From an uncultured Pseudomonas sp. (GTDB lineage Bacteria > Pseudomonadota > Gammaproteobacteria > Pseudomonadales > Pseudomonadaceae), in assembly GCF_913777995.1 (NCBI RefSeq), contig NZ_CAJYVE010000031.1, forward strand, positions 1 through 64,000: 64,000 bases of DNA, in the 5' to 3' direction. The position numbers and the translations under genes are program-made. The notes under the pieces were generated by a model, which searched no databases, was not told the origin of the DNA, and saw only the letters and a list, made by a program, of their open reading frames with translations. Positions 33,290 to 42,800 of the stretch are shown one piece after another (position 1 is the first letter of the stretch; the number at the start of each line of letters is the position of its first letter).

Positions 33290-34653
33290 GGCTGTGGCCG
33301 CACACCCTGAGCCTGCGCCTGGCGCTGCTGTTCGCCCTGTCCAGCGTCGCGCTGCTCGGTGCGGTGGCCAGCTACCTGTACCACTCGCTGGAAAAGGAGA
33401 TCCGCTGGCGCGATGACCAGGCCCTGCTGGGGCGCCTGCAACACATGCAGGCGCTGCTCGACGACGCCGACAGCATCGAGACCCTGCGCGCCCGCCCGCG
33501 CCTGTACCAGAACATGCTCGGCAACCGCGACAGCGTGCTGTGGATCGTCGATGGTCAGGGCCAGCGCCTGATCGAGGTCAATCCGGCGGGCCTTGCCATG
33601 CCGAGCCTGGCGCCCGCCGCCGTGCCGCGCCTGGCCGATGCGCCGGCCAACCCGTCGCTGCGCCTGGCCTGGCTCGACGTGCCGCGCGGTGGGCAGACAC
33701 TGCGCCTTATCGCCGGTAAACGCAGCGACGAGCGCGAGCAGATGCTCGCCGCCTACCGCATGAAAGTCTGGATGGCACTGTCTGTGGCCGCCGTGCTGGC
33801 CTTTGTCATCGGCTGGCTGATCAGCCAGCGTGGCCTGCGCCCGGTGCGTGCGTTGGCGCGCCAGGCTGCGGGCATCGACGTGCGCAGCCTGCATGTGCGC
33901 CTTGATGGCTTTGGCCAGGTGGCCGAGCTGAGCGCCCTCAGCGAGTCACTGAACCAGATGCTGCTGCGCCTGGAGCAGGGCTTCATACAACTGTCGCGGT
34001 TCTCCGAAGACCTGGCCCACGAGATGCGTACGCCGCTGAGCAACCTCATGGGCCAGACCCAGCAGGCCCTGGACCGCGAGCGCCCGGTGGCTGAATACCA
34101 GGACCTGCTGGTCTCCAACCTGGAGGAGTACGAGCGTCTGGCGCGGATGGTCGACAGCATGCTGCTGCTGGCCCGCTGCGAGCAGCCGCGCAGCCTGTTG
34201 CAGCGCCAGAGCGTGGATCTGTACGGGCTGGCGGAGCAGCTTTGCGATTACTTCGAGGGCATGGCCGAGGACCGCGACATTCAACTGCTCAACCACTGCC
34301 ACGGCCAGCTGATCGCCGAACCTGCTCTGCTGCGTCGCGCGCTGGCCAACCTGCTGGCCAACGCCCTGCGCTACGCCGCACCGTCCAGCCCGGTGACCCT
34401 GGCCACGCACCTTGTGGGCAGCACCCTGGAGATCAGCGTACACAACCTCGGCGAGCCGATCGGCGCCCAGCACCTACCGCACCTGTTCGAGCGCTTCTAC
34501 CGCTGCGACCCCTCACGCCAGCAGCCTGACGACACCGGCGGCCTGGGCCTGGCCATCGTCCGCTCGATCATGCAGGCGCATGGCGGGCAGGTACGGGTGG
34601 CCAGTGATGCGCGGGGGACGGTGTTTACCCTGGTGTTTGCGCTGAATGGTTAG
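33286..34653 (+). CDS. hprS: Sensor histidine kinase, HprS/CusS-like
   Basis: The 455-residue inner-membrane kinase has two transmembrane helices (about 12-30 and 163-184) flanking a ~130-residue periplasmic sensor, then HAMP, an H-box [15 protein letters not shown] (His245) and the ATPase boxes ([32 protein letters not shown]). It belongs to the heavy-metal sensor kinase group. It overlaps hprR by four bases. The periplasmic domain lacks an obvious His/Met-rich metal motif, which fits an HprS-like oxidant sensor better than a copper sensor, though this is not decisive. Confidence 0.88.
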   Translation: MRLWPHTLSLRLALLFALSSVALLGAVASYLYHSLEKEIRWRDDQALLGRLQHMQALLDDADSIETLRARPRLYQNMLGNRDSVLWIVDGQGQRLIEVNPAGLAMPSLAPAAVPRLADAPANPSLRLAWLDVPRGGQTLRLIAGKRSDEREQMLAAYRMKVWMALSVAAVLAFVIGWLISQRGLRPVRALARQAAGIDVRSLHVRLDGFGQVAELSALSESLNQMLLRLEQGFIQLSRFSEDLAHEMRTPLSNLMGQTQQALDRERPVAEYQDLLVSNLEEYERLARMVDSMLLLARCEQPRSLLQRQSVDLYGLAEQLCDYFEGMAEDRDIQLLNHCHGQLIAEPALLRRALANLLANALRYAAPSSPVTLATHLVGSTLEISVHNLGEPIGAQHLPHLFERFYRCDPSRQQPDDTGGLGLAIVRSIMQAHGGQVRVASDARGTVFTLVFALNG

Positions 34654-34668
34654 CGCCAGAGCCGCGCA

Positions 34669-35376
34669 TCACCTGAATGGCGCGCCCAGCAGGCCGATGA
34701 TCACGGCATGGGTGGCAATCGCCGGCACCGTGCCGCGTTTCAGGCGAACGAAGGCGCACAGAAGGCCTTCGATGAAGGTGAACAGCAGGATCGGCCAGCC
34801 GATGTCGGTGAGCACGAAGGCGAGGTAGGCATGGCAGGCGCTGAAGGCGACGGCGCTGCCCAGTGCTGCCTTGCAGGGGCCCATTTGCTGTTCCAGAGAT
34901 CCTTGCAGCATGCCGCGAAACAGCACTTCCTCCAGGGCATTGCCGCCCATTGCCAGTAGCGCGAAACCCGCCAGCCAGGTCAACGAGCCGACCTCCAGTC
35001 CTAGATACAGCCGCAAGGGCAGGCCCATGACGCAGCCTGCGGCAATGCCCATTACGATGCCACCCAGGCGAGGCCCCTTGAAGCCGACTACTGACCGCCA
35101 GCATTCCGGGAGCAGCCGCGCCAACAGCGCGATCACGCCCAGAGAAGCCAGGCCCAGCGCTGCCAGTACCGCAGGATCGTGATGAAAACGCAGCGGTTCG
35201 GCACCGCCGAGCGACCATAAGCCACTGGGGGTCATCAGGTCGCGGGTGAACATGAAGGCGATGATCAGGACCAGCAGGCGGTGGCTGGTCTGCGTACGTG
35301 GCGTCAGAGCCAGCCACGCCGTGAACAGAGCGAGGGCCGGGATAAGGCGACCGAAGTAAACCAGCAAGGCGTCCAT
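34669..35376 (-). CDS. CPBP family intramembrane metalloprotease
   Basis: The 235-residue, multi-pass membrane protein has the CPBP/Abi motifs: EEVLFRGMLQG (EExxxR) in the middle and a downstream SACHAYLAF histidine. The start MDALLVYF at 35376 is chosen; the long upstream open frame overlaps the divergent Nudix gene. CPBP proteins resemble eukaryotic CAAX prenyl proteases; bacterial members are linked to bacteriocin self-immunity or membrane-protein processing. It converges with hprS, 15 bp apart. Confidence 0.87.
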   Translation of the reverse strand: MDALLVYFGRLIPALALFTAWLALTPRTQTSHRLLVLIIAFMFTRDLMTPSGLWSLGGAEPLRFHHDPAVLAALGLASLGVIALLARLLPECWRSVVGFKGPRLGGIVMGIAAGCVMGLPLRLYLGLEVGSLTWLAGFALLAMGGNALEEVLFRGMLQGSLEQQMGPCKAALGSAVAFSACHAYLAFVLTDIGWPILLFTFIEGLLCAFVRLKRGTVPAIATHAVIIGLLGAPFR

Positions 35377-35533
35377 GCGCGAGGCTCGTTCGTGAGTGAG
35401 GGCGGCGAGTGTAGCAGGGGGGGAATGTGGCGGTGTTGAGGGGTAGCGCTTCATAGCCAACACACAAGAAAAAGCGCCATGCAGTCTTCTGTCGAGTATC
35501 CTGCGCGGCCATTCAAGGATGAGGGGTTTAGCC

Positions 35534-35989
35534 ATGCGTGAAAGACAATCGGCGCGGCTGCTGGTGGTCAATCCGGCCAACGAGGTGCTGCTGTTTCACT
35601 TCCGCCACACCGACGATGCACTGGCCGGGCAGAGCCATTGGGCCACGCCGGGTGGTGGTTTGGAGGTGGGTGAGAGCTTCGAAGCGGCGGCCATTCGCGA
35701 GCTGTTCGAGGAAACCGGTATCCGCGTCGACAGCGTTGAGGCGCCGGTAGGGTTCAGGCGGTTTCCGATGATGCTGCCCAGTGGCGAGCAGGTGATTTCG
35801 GTCGAGCGCTACTTCCTGGTGCGGGTCAGCGATGAAGTGCTGAGCCGTTCGGGATGGACGGCCCATGAGCAGCGGGTGATGGCCGAGCATCGCTGGTGGT
35901 CGGTGTCAGAACTACGTGCCACGGCGGAGCAGGTGTGGCCGGAAACCCTGATCCAGATGCTTGAGGCAGCGTCATGCAACGTATCGTGA
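35534..35989 (+). CDS. Nudix hydrolase
   Basis: The 151-residue protein contains a complete Nudix box, GGGLEVGESFEAAAIRELFEETGI (matching GX5EX7REUXEEXGU), at about residues 37-60. GAGGGG lies 7 nt before the ATG at 35534; another ATG at 35519 would place the site inside the gene. The substrate, a nucleoside diphosphate linked to another group, is not specified by the sequence. The truncated kinase gene that follows starts inside its last codons. Confidence 0.9.
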   Translation: MRERQSARLLVVNPANEVLLFHFRHTDDALAGQSHWATPGGGLEVGESFEAAAIRELFEETGIRVDSVEAPVGFRRFPMMLPSGEQVISVERYFLVRVSDEVLSRSGWTAHEQRVMAEHRWWSVSELRATAEQVWPETLIQMLEAASCNVS

Positions 35990-36120
35990 TTCTGGGTAAC
36001 GCTGGCAGCGGCAAGTCGACCCTGGCCCGCCGCTTGGGCAGGCGGTATGGTTTGCTTGTGGTGCTTTTTCGCAGTGACGCGCAAGTCAATGCATGGTTGG
36101 GTACTTTAAAGGTCAGTTAG
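35974..36120 (+). pseudogene. Truncated P-loop kinase (topology-modulation/adenylate-kinase-like)
   Basis: ATG 35974 opens MQRIVILGNAGSGKSTLARR, a standard Walker A start of small adenylate-kinase-like proteins. After about 30 residues the sequence stops resembling a protein family and the frame ends at TAG 36118-36120, where a REP cluster begins. Intact relatives are about 170-180 residues. The gene probably lost its 3' part by recombination at REP sequences. It overlaps the Nudix gene by 16 bp, so it was formerly the second gene of that operon. Confidence 0.7.
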
Positions 36121-36136
36121 GTGCTCTTTGGCTTTT

Positions 36137-36560
36137 GTTGGAGCTTGCTCGCGAACAGGTCAGCAAAGTCCCTGCATCTGTTGTGAACGTGACGCCGTCA
36201 TTGCGAGCAAGCTCGCTCCCACAAGGTATCGTCTTTAGCTGCAATACTGGTCGGTTAGACCGGGTAGGAGCGCTTCAGCCGCGAAGCAGTCGCATGTTCA
36301 CGACAGATGCAGGGAATTTCCTGGCGCTTTCGCGGCTAAAGCCGCTCCCACCGGGCCACATGCCGCTTAAGCGAACAGTATTGGCGTTAGCCGCAATACT
36401 GTTCGCTTAAGCGCTTTGCGGCTTGGTGGCGAGCTTGCTCGCGAAAAGCGGGCAAAGTCGCTGAATTTGCTGTGAACGTGACGCCGCCTTCGCGAGCAAG
36501 CTCGCTCCCACGGGCTAACTGACCAGTATTGGCGTTAGCCGCGACGGGGTCGGCTGCAGC
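36137..36560. repeat. Composite REP cluster with three paired units
   Basis: The stretch contains: a GAGCTTGCTCGCGAA ... GCGAGCAAGCTCGCTCCCAC pair (36142-36222); a GGAGCGCTTCAGCCGCGAA ... TCGCGGCTAAAGCCGCTCCCACC pair (36266-36352); and a second GCGAGCTTGCTCGCGAA ... GCGAGCAAGCTCGCTCCCAC pair (36429-36512). Linkers contain ACTGACCAGTATTG-type words. The modules match those at 25.95-26.2 kb and 50.85-51.0 kb. No gene is present in the 478 bp from 36121 to 36598. Confidence 0.88.
36365..36412. repeat. Perfect 19-bp-arm hairpin within the REP cluster
   Basis: GCTTAAGCGAACAGTATTG (36365-36383) is exactly complementary to CAATACTGTTCGCTTAAGC (36394-36412) with a 10-nt spacer. It could act as a bidirectional terminator or cruciform. 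Half of the arm (CAGTATTG) is the linker word seen at the edges of other REP modules. Confidence 0.8.
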
Positions 36561-36598
36561 GCCAAGGCTTTTCATTCGTCATTCAGGAGCAAGGTCCG

Positions 36599-36988
36599 GT
36601 GAACGACCACTATCAAGGCAGTTGCCTTTGCCAGTCGATCCGCTATGAGTTACTCAGCTCGCCCAGGGCCGTCAGCCACTGCCACTGCGGGCAGTGCCGC
36701 AAGGGCCACGGTGCGATGTTCGCCAGTTATGGCAGCGTACCGCGTGAGGCCTTGCGCATCGTCGTGGGGATGGAAAACCTCACTGCCTTCGACTCATCGC
36801 CGACGGTGCGCCGCGCGTTCTGCTCGCGCTGCGGTTCGACGCTGTTCTGGTCGCGGACCGAGGGTGAGTTCGCTGATTGGGTGTCTGTCGCATTGGGCAC
36901 CCTGGATACGCCGTTCACGCCGACCAAGCAGAAGCATGTGTACGCCCCCGAAGGGCAGCCCTGGTATCTGGAAGCGCCGCACGACTGA
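36599..36988 (+). CDS. GFA family (Mss4-like, CENP-V/GFA) zinc protein
   Basis: The 129-residue protein has the zinc-binding cysteine set of the glutathione-dependent-formaldehyde-activating family: GSCLCQSIRYEL, SHCHCGQCRKGHG and FCSRCGSTLFW. Such proteins bind zinc structurally; true formaldehyde-glutathione activity is shown for few members, so the function is open. The start is GTG at 36599. It is the first gene after the REP cluster. Confidence 0.9.
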   Translation: MNDHYQGSCLCQSIRYELLSSPRAVSHCHCGQCRKGHGAMFASYGSVPREALRIVVGMENLTAFDSSPTVRRAFCSRCGSTLFWSRTEGEFADWVSVALGTLDTPFTPTKQKHVYAPEGQPWYLEAPHD

Positions 36989-37077
36989 ACGCCTGCCCGT
37001 CAGGAATGTGAAGAGGCGGGCAAATACAGCGGCAACACGTTAGGCTCATGGCTTTGCGAGCCTGGACCTGCCGTGTC

Positions 37078-37845
37078 ATGACTGCCTTCTATCTCAAGCT
37101 GTTCATCACTCCCGCGCTGATGTGGGCGATTTCCTCGGCTTCGCGGCGCTGGGGTACGCAGCTCGGCGGACTGTTGTCCGGCCTGCCGGTGACCTCCGCG
37201 CTGGTGATGCTGTTTCTCAGTCTGGAGCAGGGCAGCGCCTTCGTGGCCCGGGCGGTGCCCGGTGCACTGGCCGGGCTGGCGGCGATCCAGGCGACCTATC
37301 TGTTCTATTTCCTGGTCACGCGTCGGGTGCCGGCGCTGCTCGGTTGCCTGGCGGGGCTGGGTTTCTATGCGCTCACGGCCTGGGCGATCAGCCGCCTGGG
37401 CGGTGTGGCGCTGCCGGTGCTGATCACCTTGCTGCTGGTGACGGCCATCGTCATCGTCACCGCTCGGCAGCCCACGCCACCTGCGGCATCCGGCCCGGTG
37501 GTGCTGCCACGCTGGGTCATCCCGATGCGCATGCTGGCCGCCACTGGGCTGCTGCTGGCGATCACCGCCAGCGCCGAATGGCTCGGACCGACCGCCAGCG
37601 GCCTGGTAGCGCCGATTCCGGTGATTGCCTGGCCGCTGATGGTCTTCGCCCATGTTCAGGGTGGCCGGCATGAACTGGCCGCCGTGGTGCGCGGCAACGC
37701 CATCGGCGCCGTGGGGGTGGTGGGCTTCTACCTGATGCTGGCGCACGGTGTACTGGCCTGGGGGGCGCTGCCGTCGATCGGCGTGGCGGTGCTGCTGGCG
37801 GTGCTGATCACCTTCGGTCTCGCCAAGGCAGTCAACAGAGGCTGA
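37078..37845 (+). CDS. Multi-pass membrane protein of unknown function
   Basis: The 255-residue product has about eight hydrophobic helices, beginning MTAFYLKLFITPALMWAISS. A GGLLSGLPVTSALVMLFL segment near the start is echoed by SGLVAPIPVIAWPLMVF in the second half, suggesting two repeated halves with a proline-containing helix. No family name is recognised. An ATG at 37048 would add ten residues. It is monocistronic; 37846-38001 shows no further gene. Confidence 0.7.
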   Translation: MTAFYLKLFITPALMWAISSASRRWGTQLGGLLSGLPVTSALVMLFLSLEQGSAFVARAVPGALAGLAAIQATYLFYFLVTRRVPALLGCLAGLGFYALTAWAISRLGGVALPVLITLLLVTAIVIVTARQPTPPAASGPVVLPRWVIPMRMLAATGLLLAITASAEWLGPTASGLVAPIPVIAWPLMVFAHVQGGRHELAAVVRGNAIGAVGVVGFYLMLAHGVLAWGALPSIGVAVLLAVLITFGLAKAVNRG

Positions 37846-38001
37846 CCCGGGGTGCTCAGGGGGGCGTCACGGGGTTGCAGGTCAAGGTCGCTTCGCCATG
37901 GCGCCGCCATTACCATAGCGGCCCCTGAAACGGCATGCTGGCGAGCCTCTTGCCCAGCCATTGCATAGCTCAAGCCTTGGGCATGCCGCTTTGAATGAAT
38001 T

Positions 38002-38025
38002 GTGACTAATGTGTATTTTGGTCAC
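38002..38025. promoter_or_regulatory. TetR-type operator upstream of the tetR gene
   Basis: GTGAC-N14-GTCAC, a 24-bp dyad, lies 32 bp before the tetR start codon and overlaps a likely promoter (TTGAAT 37991-37996, 17 bp, TATTTT 38014-38019). The same dyad with the same spacing precedes the adaptor gene at 38679-38702, implying autoregulation. Confidence 0.72.
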
Positions 38026-38057
38026 TTGAGCAGCTCAGCACGGAGTCCAGCAGTCGC

Positions 38058-38672
38058 ATGAACGATAATCTCAGCCCGCCAGCGCCACGCGGTCCGTCCG
38101 ACCATGGCGTACGCGAACAGGTCATCGAGGCAGCCACTCGCTACTTTGGCCACTACGGTTACGAAAAGACCACGGTCTCGGACCTGGCCAAGGCCATCGG
38201 TTTTTCCAAGGCCTACATCTACAAGTTCTTCGATTCCAAGCAGGCCATCGGCGGGGTGATCTGCAGCAACCGCCTGGCGATGATCATGCAGGTCGTGGAT
38301 GCCGCGATAGCCGATGCCCCCACCGCCTCGGAGCGTCTAAGACGGCTGTTTCGCTCGATTACCGAGGCTGGCAGCGAGCTGTTTTTCCATGACCGGAAGC
38401 TCTATGACATCGCTGCGGTGGCCTCTCGCGAGCAGTGGCCCTCGGTGCAGGGGCATGAACAGCGCATTCGCGGGCTGATCCAGCAGATCCTCCTGGAAGG
38501 GCGTGAAAGTGGCGAGTTCGAGCGCAAGACGCCGCTGGATGAAACCACCAATGCCATCTACCTGGTCATGCGCCCGTACGTCAGCCCGGCGCAGCTGCAA
38601 TACAACCTCGATTCGGCACCTGAGGCGGCGGTGCAATTGTCGGCTTTGATCTTGCGCAGCCTTGCACCGTGA
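38058..38672 (+). CDS. TetR-family repressor of the efflux cluster
   Basis: The 204-residue protein has the TetR helix-turn-helix (VREQVIEAATRYFGHYGYEKTTVSDLAKAIGFSKAYIYKFFDSKQAI, residues about 18-62) and a helical ligand/dimer domain typical of the TetR_C_7-like group. It lies 74 bp upstream of, and in the same direction as, the adaptor/pump operon. Identical-architecture dyads in front of both suggest that it represses itself and the pump and is released by a pump substrate. Confidence 0.9.
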   Translation: MNDNLSPPAPRGPSDHGVREQVIEAATRYFGHYGYEKTTVSDLAKAIGFSKAYIYKFFDSKQAIGGVICSNRLAMIMQVVDAAIADAPTASERLRRLFRSITEAGSELFFHDRKLYDIAAVASREQWPSVQGHEQRIRGLIQQILLEGRESGEFERKTPLDETTNAIYLVMRPYVSPAQLQYNLDSAPEAAVQLSALILRSLAP

Positions 38673-38678
38673 AAAGTT

Positions 38679-38702
38679 GTGACCGTTGACAGATTTGGTC
38701 AC
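38679..38702. promoter_or_regulatory. TetR-type operator overlapping the RND-pump promoter
   Basis: GTGAC-N14-GTCAC occurs again, 45 bp before the adaptor gene. A -35 hexamer TTGACA (38686-38691) sits inside the dyad and is 17 bp from GAGAAT (38709-38714), so a bound repressor would block RNA polymerase directly. Confidence 0.75.
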
Positions 38703-38746
38703 TGGTTTGAGAATGGGTTCCTCGTATTGCTCTCGAGTAGGAATCC

Positions 38747-39850
38747 ATGCGCCTTCTTGCCGCCATTGCCGCTTGTACGCTGCCCCTCGCCCTGGTGGCT
38801 TGTGGTGAGTCCTCTGTCAGCCGGGACCCACGCACTGCACCGCCGCTGGTAAAAACCGCGGCGGTCAGCTTGTCTGCCGAGACGGCCCGCTCGTTCACCG
38901 GTGTCGTGGTGGCGCGTACTCAGAGCGACCTGGCTTTTCGGGTTGCCGGCAAAGTGCTGGAGCGGCTGGTGGACACGGGTCAGAGCGTGCGCCGTGGCCA
39001 ACCCCTGGCGCGTCTGGACCCCATCGATCTGCAACTGCAGGCGCGTGCCCAGCAGGAGGCGGTCGCCTCGGCGCAGGCCCGCGCCCGGCAAACGGCGGAT
39101 GATGAGGCGCGTTACCGTAACCTGGTGGCCGCTGGGGCGGTCTCGGCCTCGTTCTACGATCAGATCAAGGCGGCAGCCGAGGCCGCTCGGGCGCAGTTGA
39201 GCGCTGCCCAGGCGCAGGCCGACGTGGCGCGCAATGCCAGCAGTTACGCGGTGCTGCTGGCCGATGCCGACGGGGTGGTGATGGACACCCTGGCCGAGCC
39301 GGGCCAGGTGGTCGCGGCGGGGCAGCCGGTGATCCGCCTGGCCCGCGCCGGGCAGCGCGAGGCGCTGGTGCACCTGCCCGAGACGCTGCGCCCGGCGACC
39401 GGGTCCAGCGCCCAGGCGCGTCTCTATGGCCAGCCAGGCCAGGCCGTAATGGCGCGATTGCGCTTGCTCTCGGATGCCGCCGACAGCGCGACGCGCACGT
39501 TCGAGGCCCGCTATGTGCTCGACGGCCCGCTGGCCAATGCCCCCCTGGGCGCCACGGTCAGCCTGGATATCGTCGCCGACAGCCCGGCGTTAGAGCTGCT
39601 GCAGGTGCCTATCGCCGCCTTGCATGACCCCGGCCAGGGGCCGGGCGTGTGGATCGTGACAGGCGACCCGGCCAAGGTCAGCTGGCGTCCGGTGCAGGTG
39701 CTCGGGCTGGGTGACGAGACGGCGCGGGTCAGTGGTGCGCTGAAGGTCGGCGAGTCGGTGGTGGCACTGGGTGCGCATTTGCTGCGCGAAGGCGAAGAGG
39801 TGCGTCTGGCAGCGGTCCAGACGCTCAGCGTCGCCGAGGGTCGGCCATGA
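38747..39850 (+). CDS. RND efflux periplasmic adaptor (membrane-fusion) lipoprotein
   Basis: The 367-residue product has a lipoprotein signal with lipobox LVAC (Cys19). It then has the lipoyl/hairpin adaptor layout: GVVVARTQSDLAFRVAGKVLERLVDTGQSVRRGQPLARLDPID, a helical hairpin of about 65 residues rich in Ala/Gln, and VMDTLAEPGQVVAAGQPV. It links an inner-membrane RND pump to an outer-membrane channel. Its stop overlaps the pump start (ATGA at 39847-39850). Confidence 0.93.
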   Translation: MRLLAAIAACTLPLALVACGESSVSRDPRTAPPLVKTAAVSLSAETARSFTGVVVARTQSDLAFRVAGKVLERLVDTGQSVRRGQPLARLDPIDLQLQARAQQEAVASAQARARQTADDEARYRNLVAAGAVSASFYDQIKAAAEAARAQLSAAQAQADVARNASSYAVLLADADGVVMDTLAEPGQVVAAGQPVIRLARAGQREALVHLPETLRPATGSSAQARLYGQPGQAVMARLRLLSDAADSATRTFEARYVLDGPLANAPLGATVSLDIVADSPALELLQVPIAALHDPGQGPGVWIVTGDPAKVSWRPVQVLGLGDETARVSGALKVGESVVALGAHLLREGEEVRLAAVQTLSVAEGRP

Positions 39851-42800
39851 GCGACGGACGTTTCAACCTGTCGGCGCTGGCGGTGCGCGAGCGCTCGATC
39901 ACCCTGTTTCTCATCGTGCTGATCGGCGTGGCCGGCGTGCTGGCCTTCTTCAAGCTCGGGCGCGCTGAAGATCCACCCTTTACGGTCAAGCAACTCACGG
40001 TGATCAGCGCCTGGCCTGGGGCCACCGCGCAGCAGATGCAGGACCTGGTGGCCGAACCGCTGGAAAAGCGCCTGCAAGAGCTGAAGTGGTACGACCGTAG
40101 CGAAACCTACACCCGGGCCGGGCTGGCCTTCACCATGCTATCGCTGCTCGACAAGACGCCACCGGGCGAGGTGCAGGAGCAGTTCTATCAGGCGCGCAAG
40201 AAGCTCGGCGACGAAGCCCGCAACCTGCCGGCCGGGGTCATCGGGCCGATGATCAACGACGAGTTTGCCGACGTGACCTTCGCGCTGTTCGCCCTCAAGG
40301 CCCAGGGCGAGCCGCAACGTCAGCTGGTGCGCGAGGCGGAAACCCTGCGCCAGCGGCTGCTGCATGTGCCTGGGGTCAAGAAGGTCAACATCATCGGCGA
40401 ACAGGCCGAGCGCATCTTCGTGTCGTTTTCCCATGATCGCCTGGCCACGTTGGGCGTGGCACCGCAGGACATCTTCGCCGCCCTCAACGGGCAGAACGCC
40501 CTGACCCCGGCCGGTTCCATCGAGACTCAGGGGCCGCAGGTGGTGCTGCGTCTGGACGGTGCCTTCGATCAGCTGGCGCAGATCCGCAATACGCCGATCA
40601 ATGTGCGTGGGCGTACCCTGAAACTCGCCGACCTAGCCAGCGTCGAGCGCGGCTATGAAGACCCGGCGGCCTTTAGGGTGCGCAATGGCGGCGAGCCGGC
40701 GCTGCTGCTTGGCGTGGTGATGCGCGAGGGCTGGAACGGCCTGGCCCTGGGCAAGGCGCTGGAGGCCGAAAGCACGGCAATCAACGCCGAGCTGCCGCTG
40801 GGCATGAGCCTGAGCAAGGTCACCGACCAGGCGGTGAACATCAGCTCGGCGGTCGACGAATTCATGATCAAGTTCTTCGTCGCCTTGCTGGTGGTGATGC
40901 TGGTGTGCTTCCTCAGCATGGGCTGGCGCGTGGGCGTGGTGGTGGCGGCCGCTGTGCCGCTGACCCTGGCCATGGTCTTCGTGGTGATGGCCGCCACCGG
41001 CAAGAACTTCGACCGCATCACCCTGGGGTCGCTGATTCTCGCCCTGGGCTTGCTGGTGGACGACGCCATCATCGCCATCGAGATGATGGTGGTGAAAATG
41101 GAGGAGGGCTATGACCGCCTGCGTGCCTCGGCCTATGCCTGGAGCCACACCGCCGCACCGATGCTGTCGGGGACCCTGGTCACCGCCGTGGGCTTCCTGC
41201 CCAACGGTTTCGCCCAGTCGACCGCCGGCGAGTACACCAGCAACATGTTCTGGATCGTCGGCATCGCGCTGATCGCCTCCTGGCTGGTGGCGGTGGCCTT
41301 CACCCCGTACCTGGGGGTCAAGCTGCTGCCGGACATCGCCAGGGTCGAGGGCGGACATGCGGCCATCTACGACACCCCGCGCTACAACCGTTTCCGCCGG
41401 GTGCTGACGAAGGTCATTGCGCGCAAGTGGCTGGTCGCCGGGGCGGTGCTGGGCCTCTTCGTGACCGCCGTGCTGGGCATGGGCGCGGTGAAAAAGCAGT
41501 TCTTTCCGACCTCCGACCGCCCCGAGGTGCTGGTGGATATCCAGTTGCCCTATGGCAGCGCCATCGAGAAGACCCAGGCCGCCGCCATCAAGGTCGAGGC
41601 CTGGCTGCGCGAGCAGCAGGAGGCGCAGATCGTCACCACCTACATCGGCCAGGGTCCGCCGCGCTTTTTCCTGGCCATGGCGCCGGAACTGCCCGACCCG
41701 TCGTTTGCCAAGATCGTGGTGCTGACCTCCGGCGAGCAGGCCCGCGAAGTGCTCAAGCAGCGCTTGCGCCAAGCAGTGGCCGAAGGCCTGGCCGCCGAGG
41801 CGCGGGTGCGCGTCGCGCAACTGGTGTTCGGCCCGTACTCACCGTACCCGGTGGCCTATCGGGTGATGGGGCCGGACCCGATGCGCCTGCGCGAGATCGC
41901 CAGCCAGGTGCAGGACGTGCTGCTGGCCAGCCCGATGATGCGCACCGTCAACATGGATTGGGGGCCGCGCGTGCCGACCCTGCACTTCAGCCTCGATCAG
42001 GACCGCCTGCAGGCGGTGGGCCTGAGCTCCGCCGAGGTGGCGCAGCAGCTGCAGTTCCTGTTGTCCGGCGTGCCGATCACCGCCGTGCGCGAAGACATTC
42101 GTTCGGTGCAGGTGACCGGGCGTGCCGCCGGCGACGTGCGTCTGGACCCGGCGAGGATCGCTGACTTCACCCTGGCCGGCGCGAACGGCCAGCGCATCCC
42201 GCTGGCCCAGGTCGGTGAGGTCGAGGTGCGCATGGAAGACCCGTTGCTGCGCCGTCGCGACCGCACGCCGACCCTGACGGTGCGGGGTGACATCGACGAA
42301 GCCTTGCAGCCGCCGGATGTCTCCGCTGCGCTGTGGAAAGACCTGCAACCGCTGATCGCGCGCCTGCCGGCCGGCTACCGCATCGAGATGGCCGGTTCCA
42401 TCGAAGAGTCGGGCAAGGCCAGCCAGGCGATCCTGCCGCTGCTGCCGATCATGATCGCGGTGACCCTGCTGATCATCATCCTCCAGGTGCGCTCGATCTC
42501 GGCCATGGTCATGGTGTTCCTCACCTCGCCGCTGGGGTTGATCGGTGTGGTGCCGGTGCTGCTGCTGTTCCAGCAGCCCTTCGGTATCAATGCGCTGGTC
42601 GGGCTGATCGCCCTGTCGGGGATTCTGATGCGCAACACCCTGATCCTGATCGGCCAGATTCACCAGAACCAGCACGACGGCCTGGATCCCTTCAAGGCGG
42701 TCATCGAGGCCACGGTGCAGCGCGCCCGGCCGGTATTGCTCACCGCGCTGGCAGCGATCCTGGCGTTCATCCCGCTGACCCATTCGGTGTTCTGGGGAAC

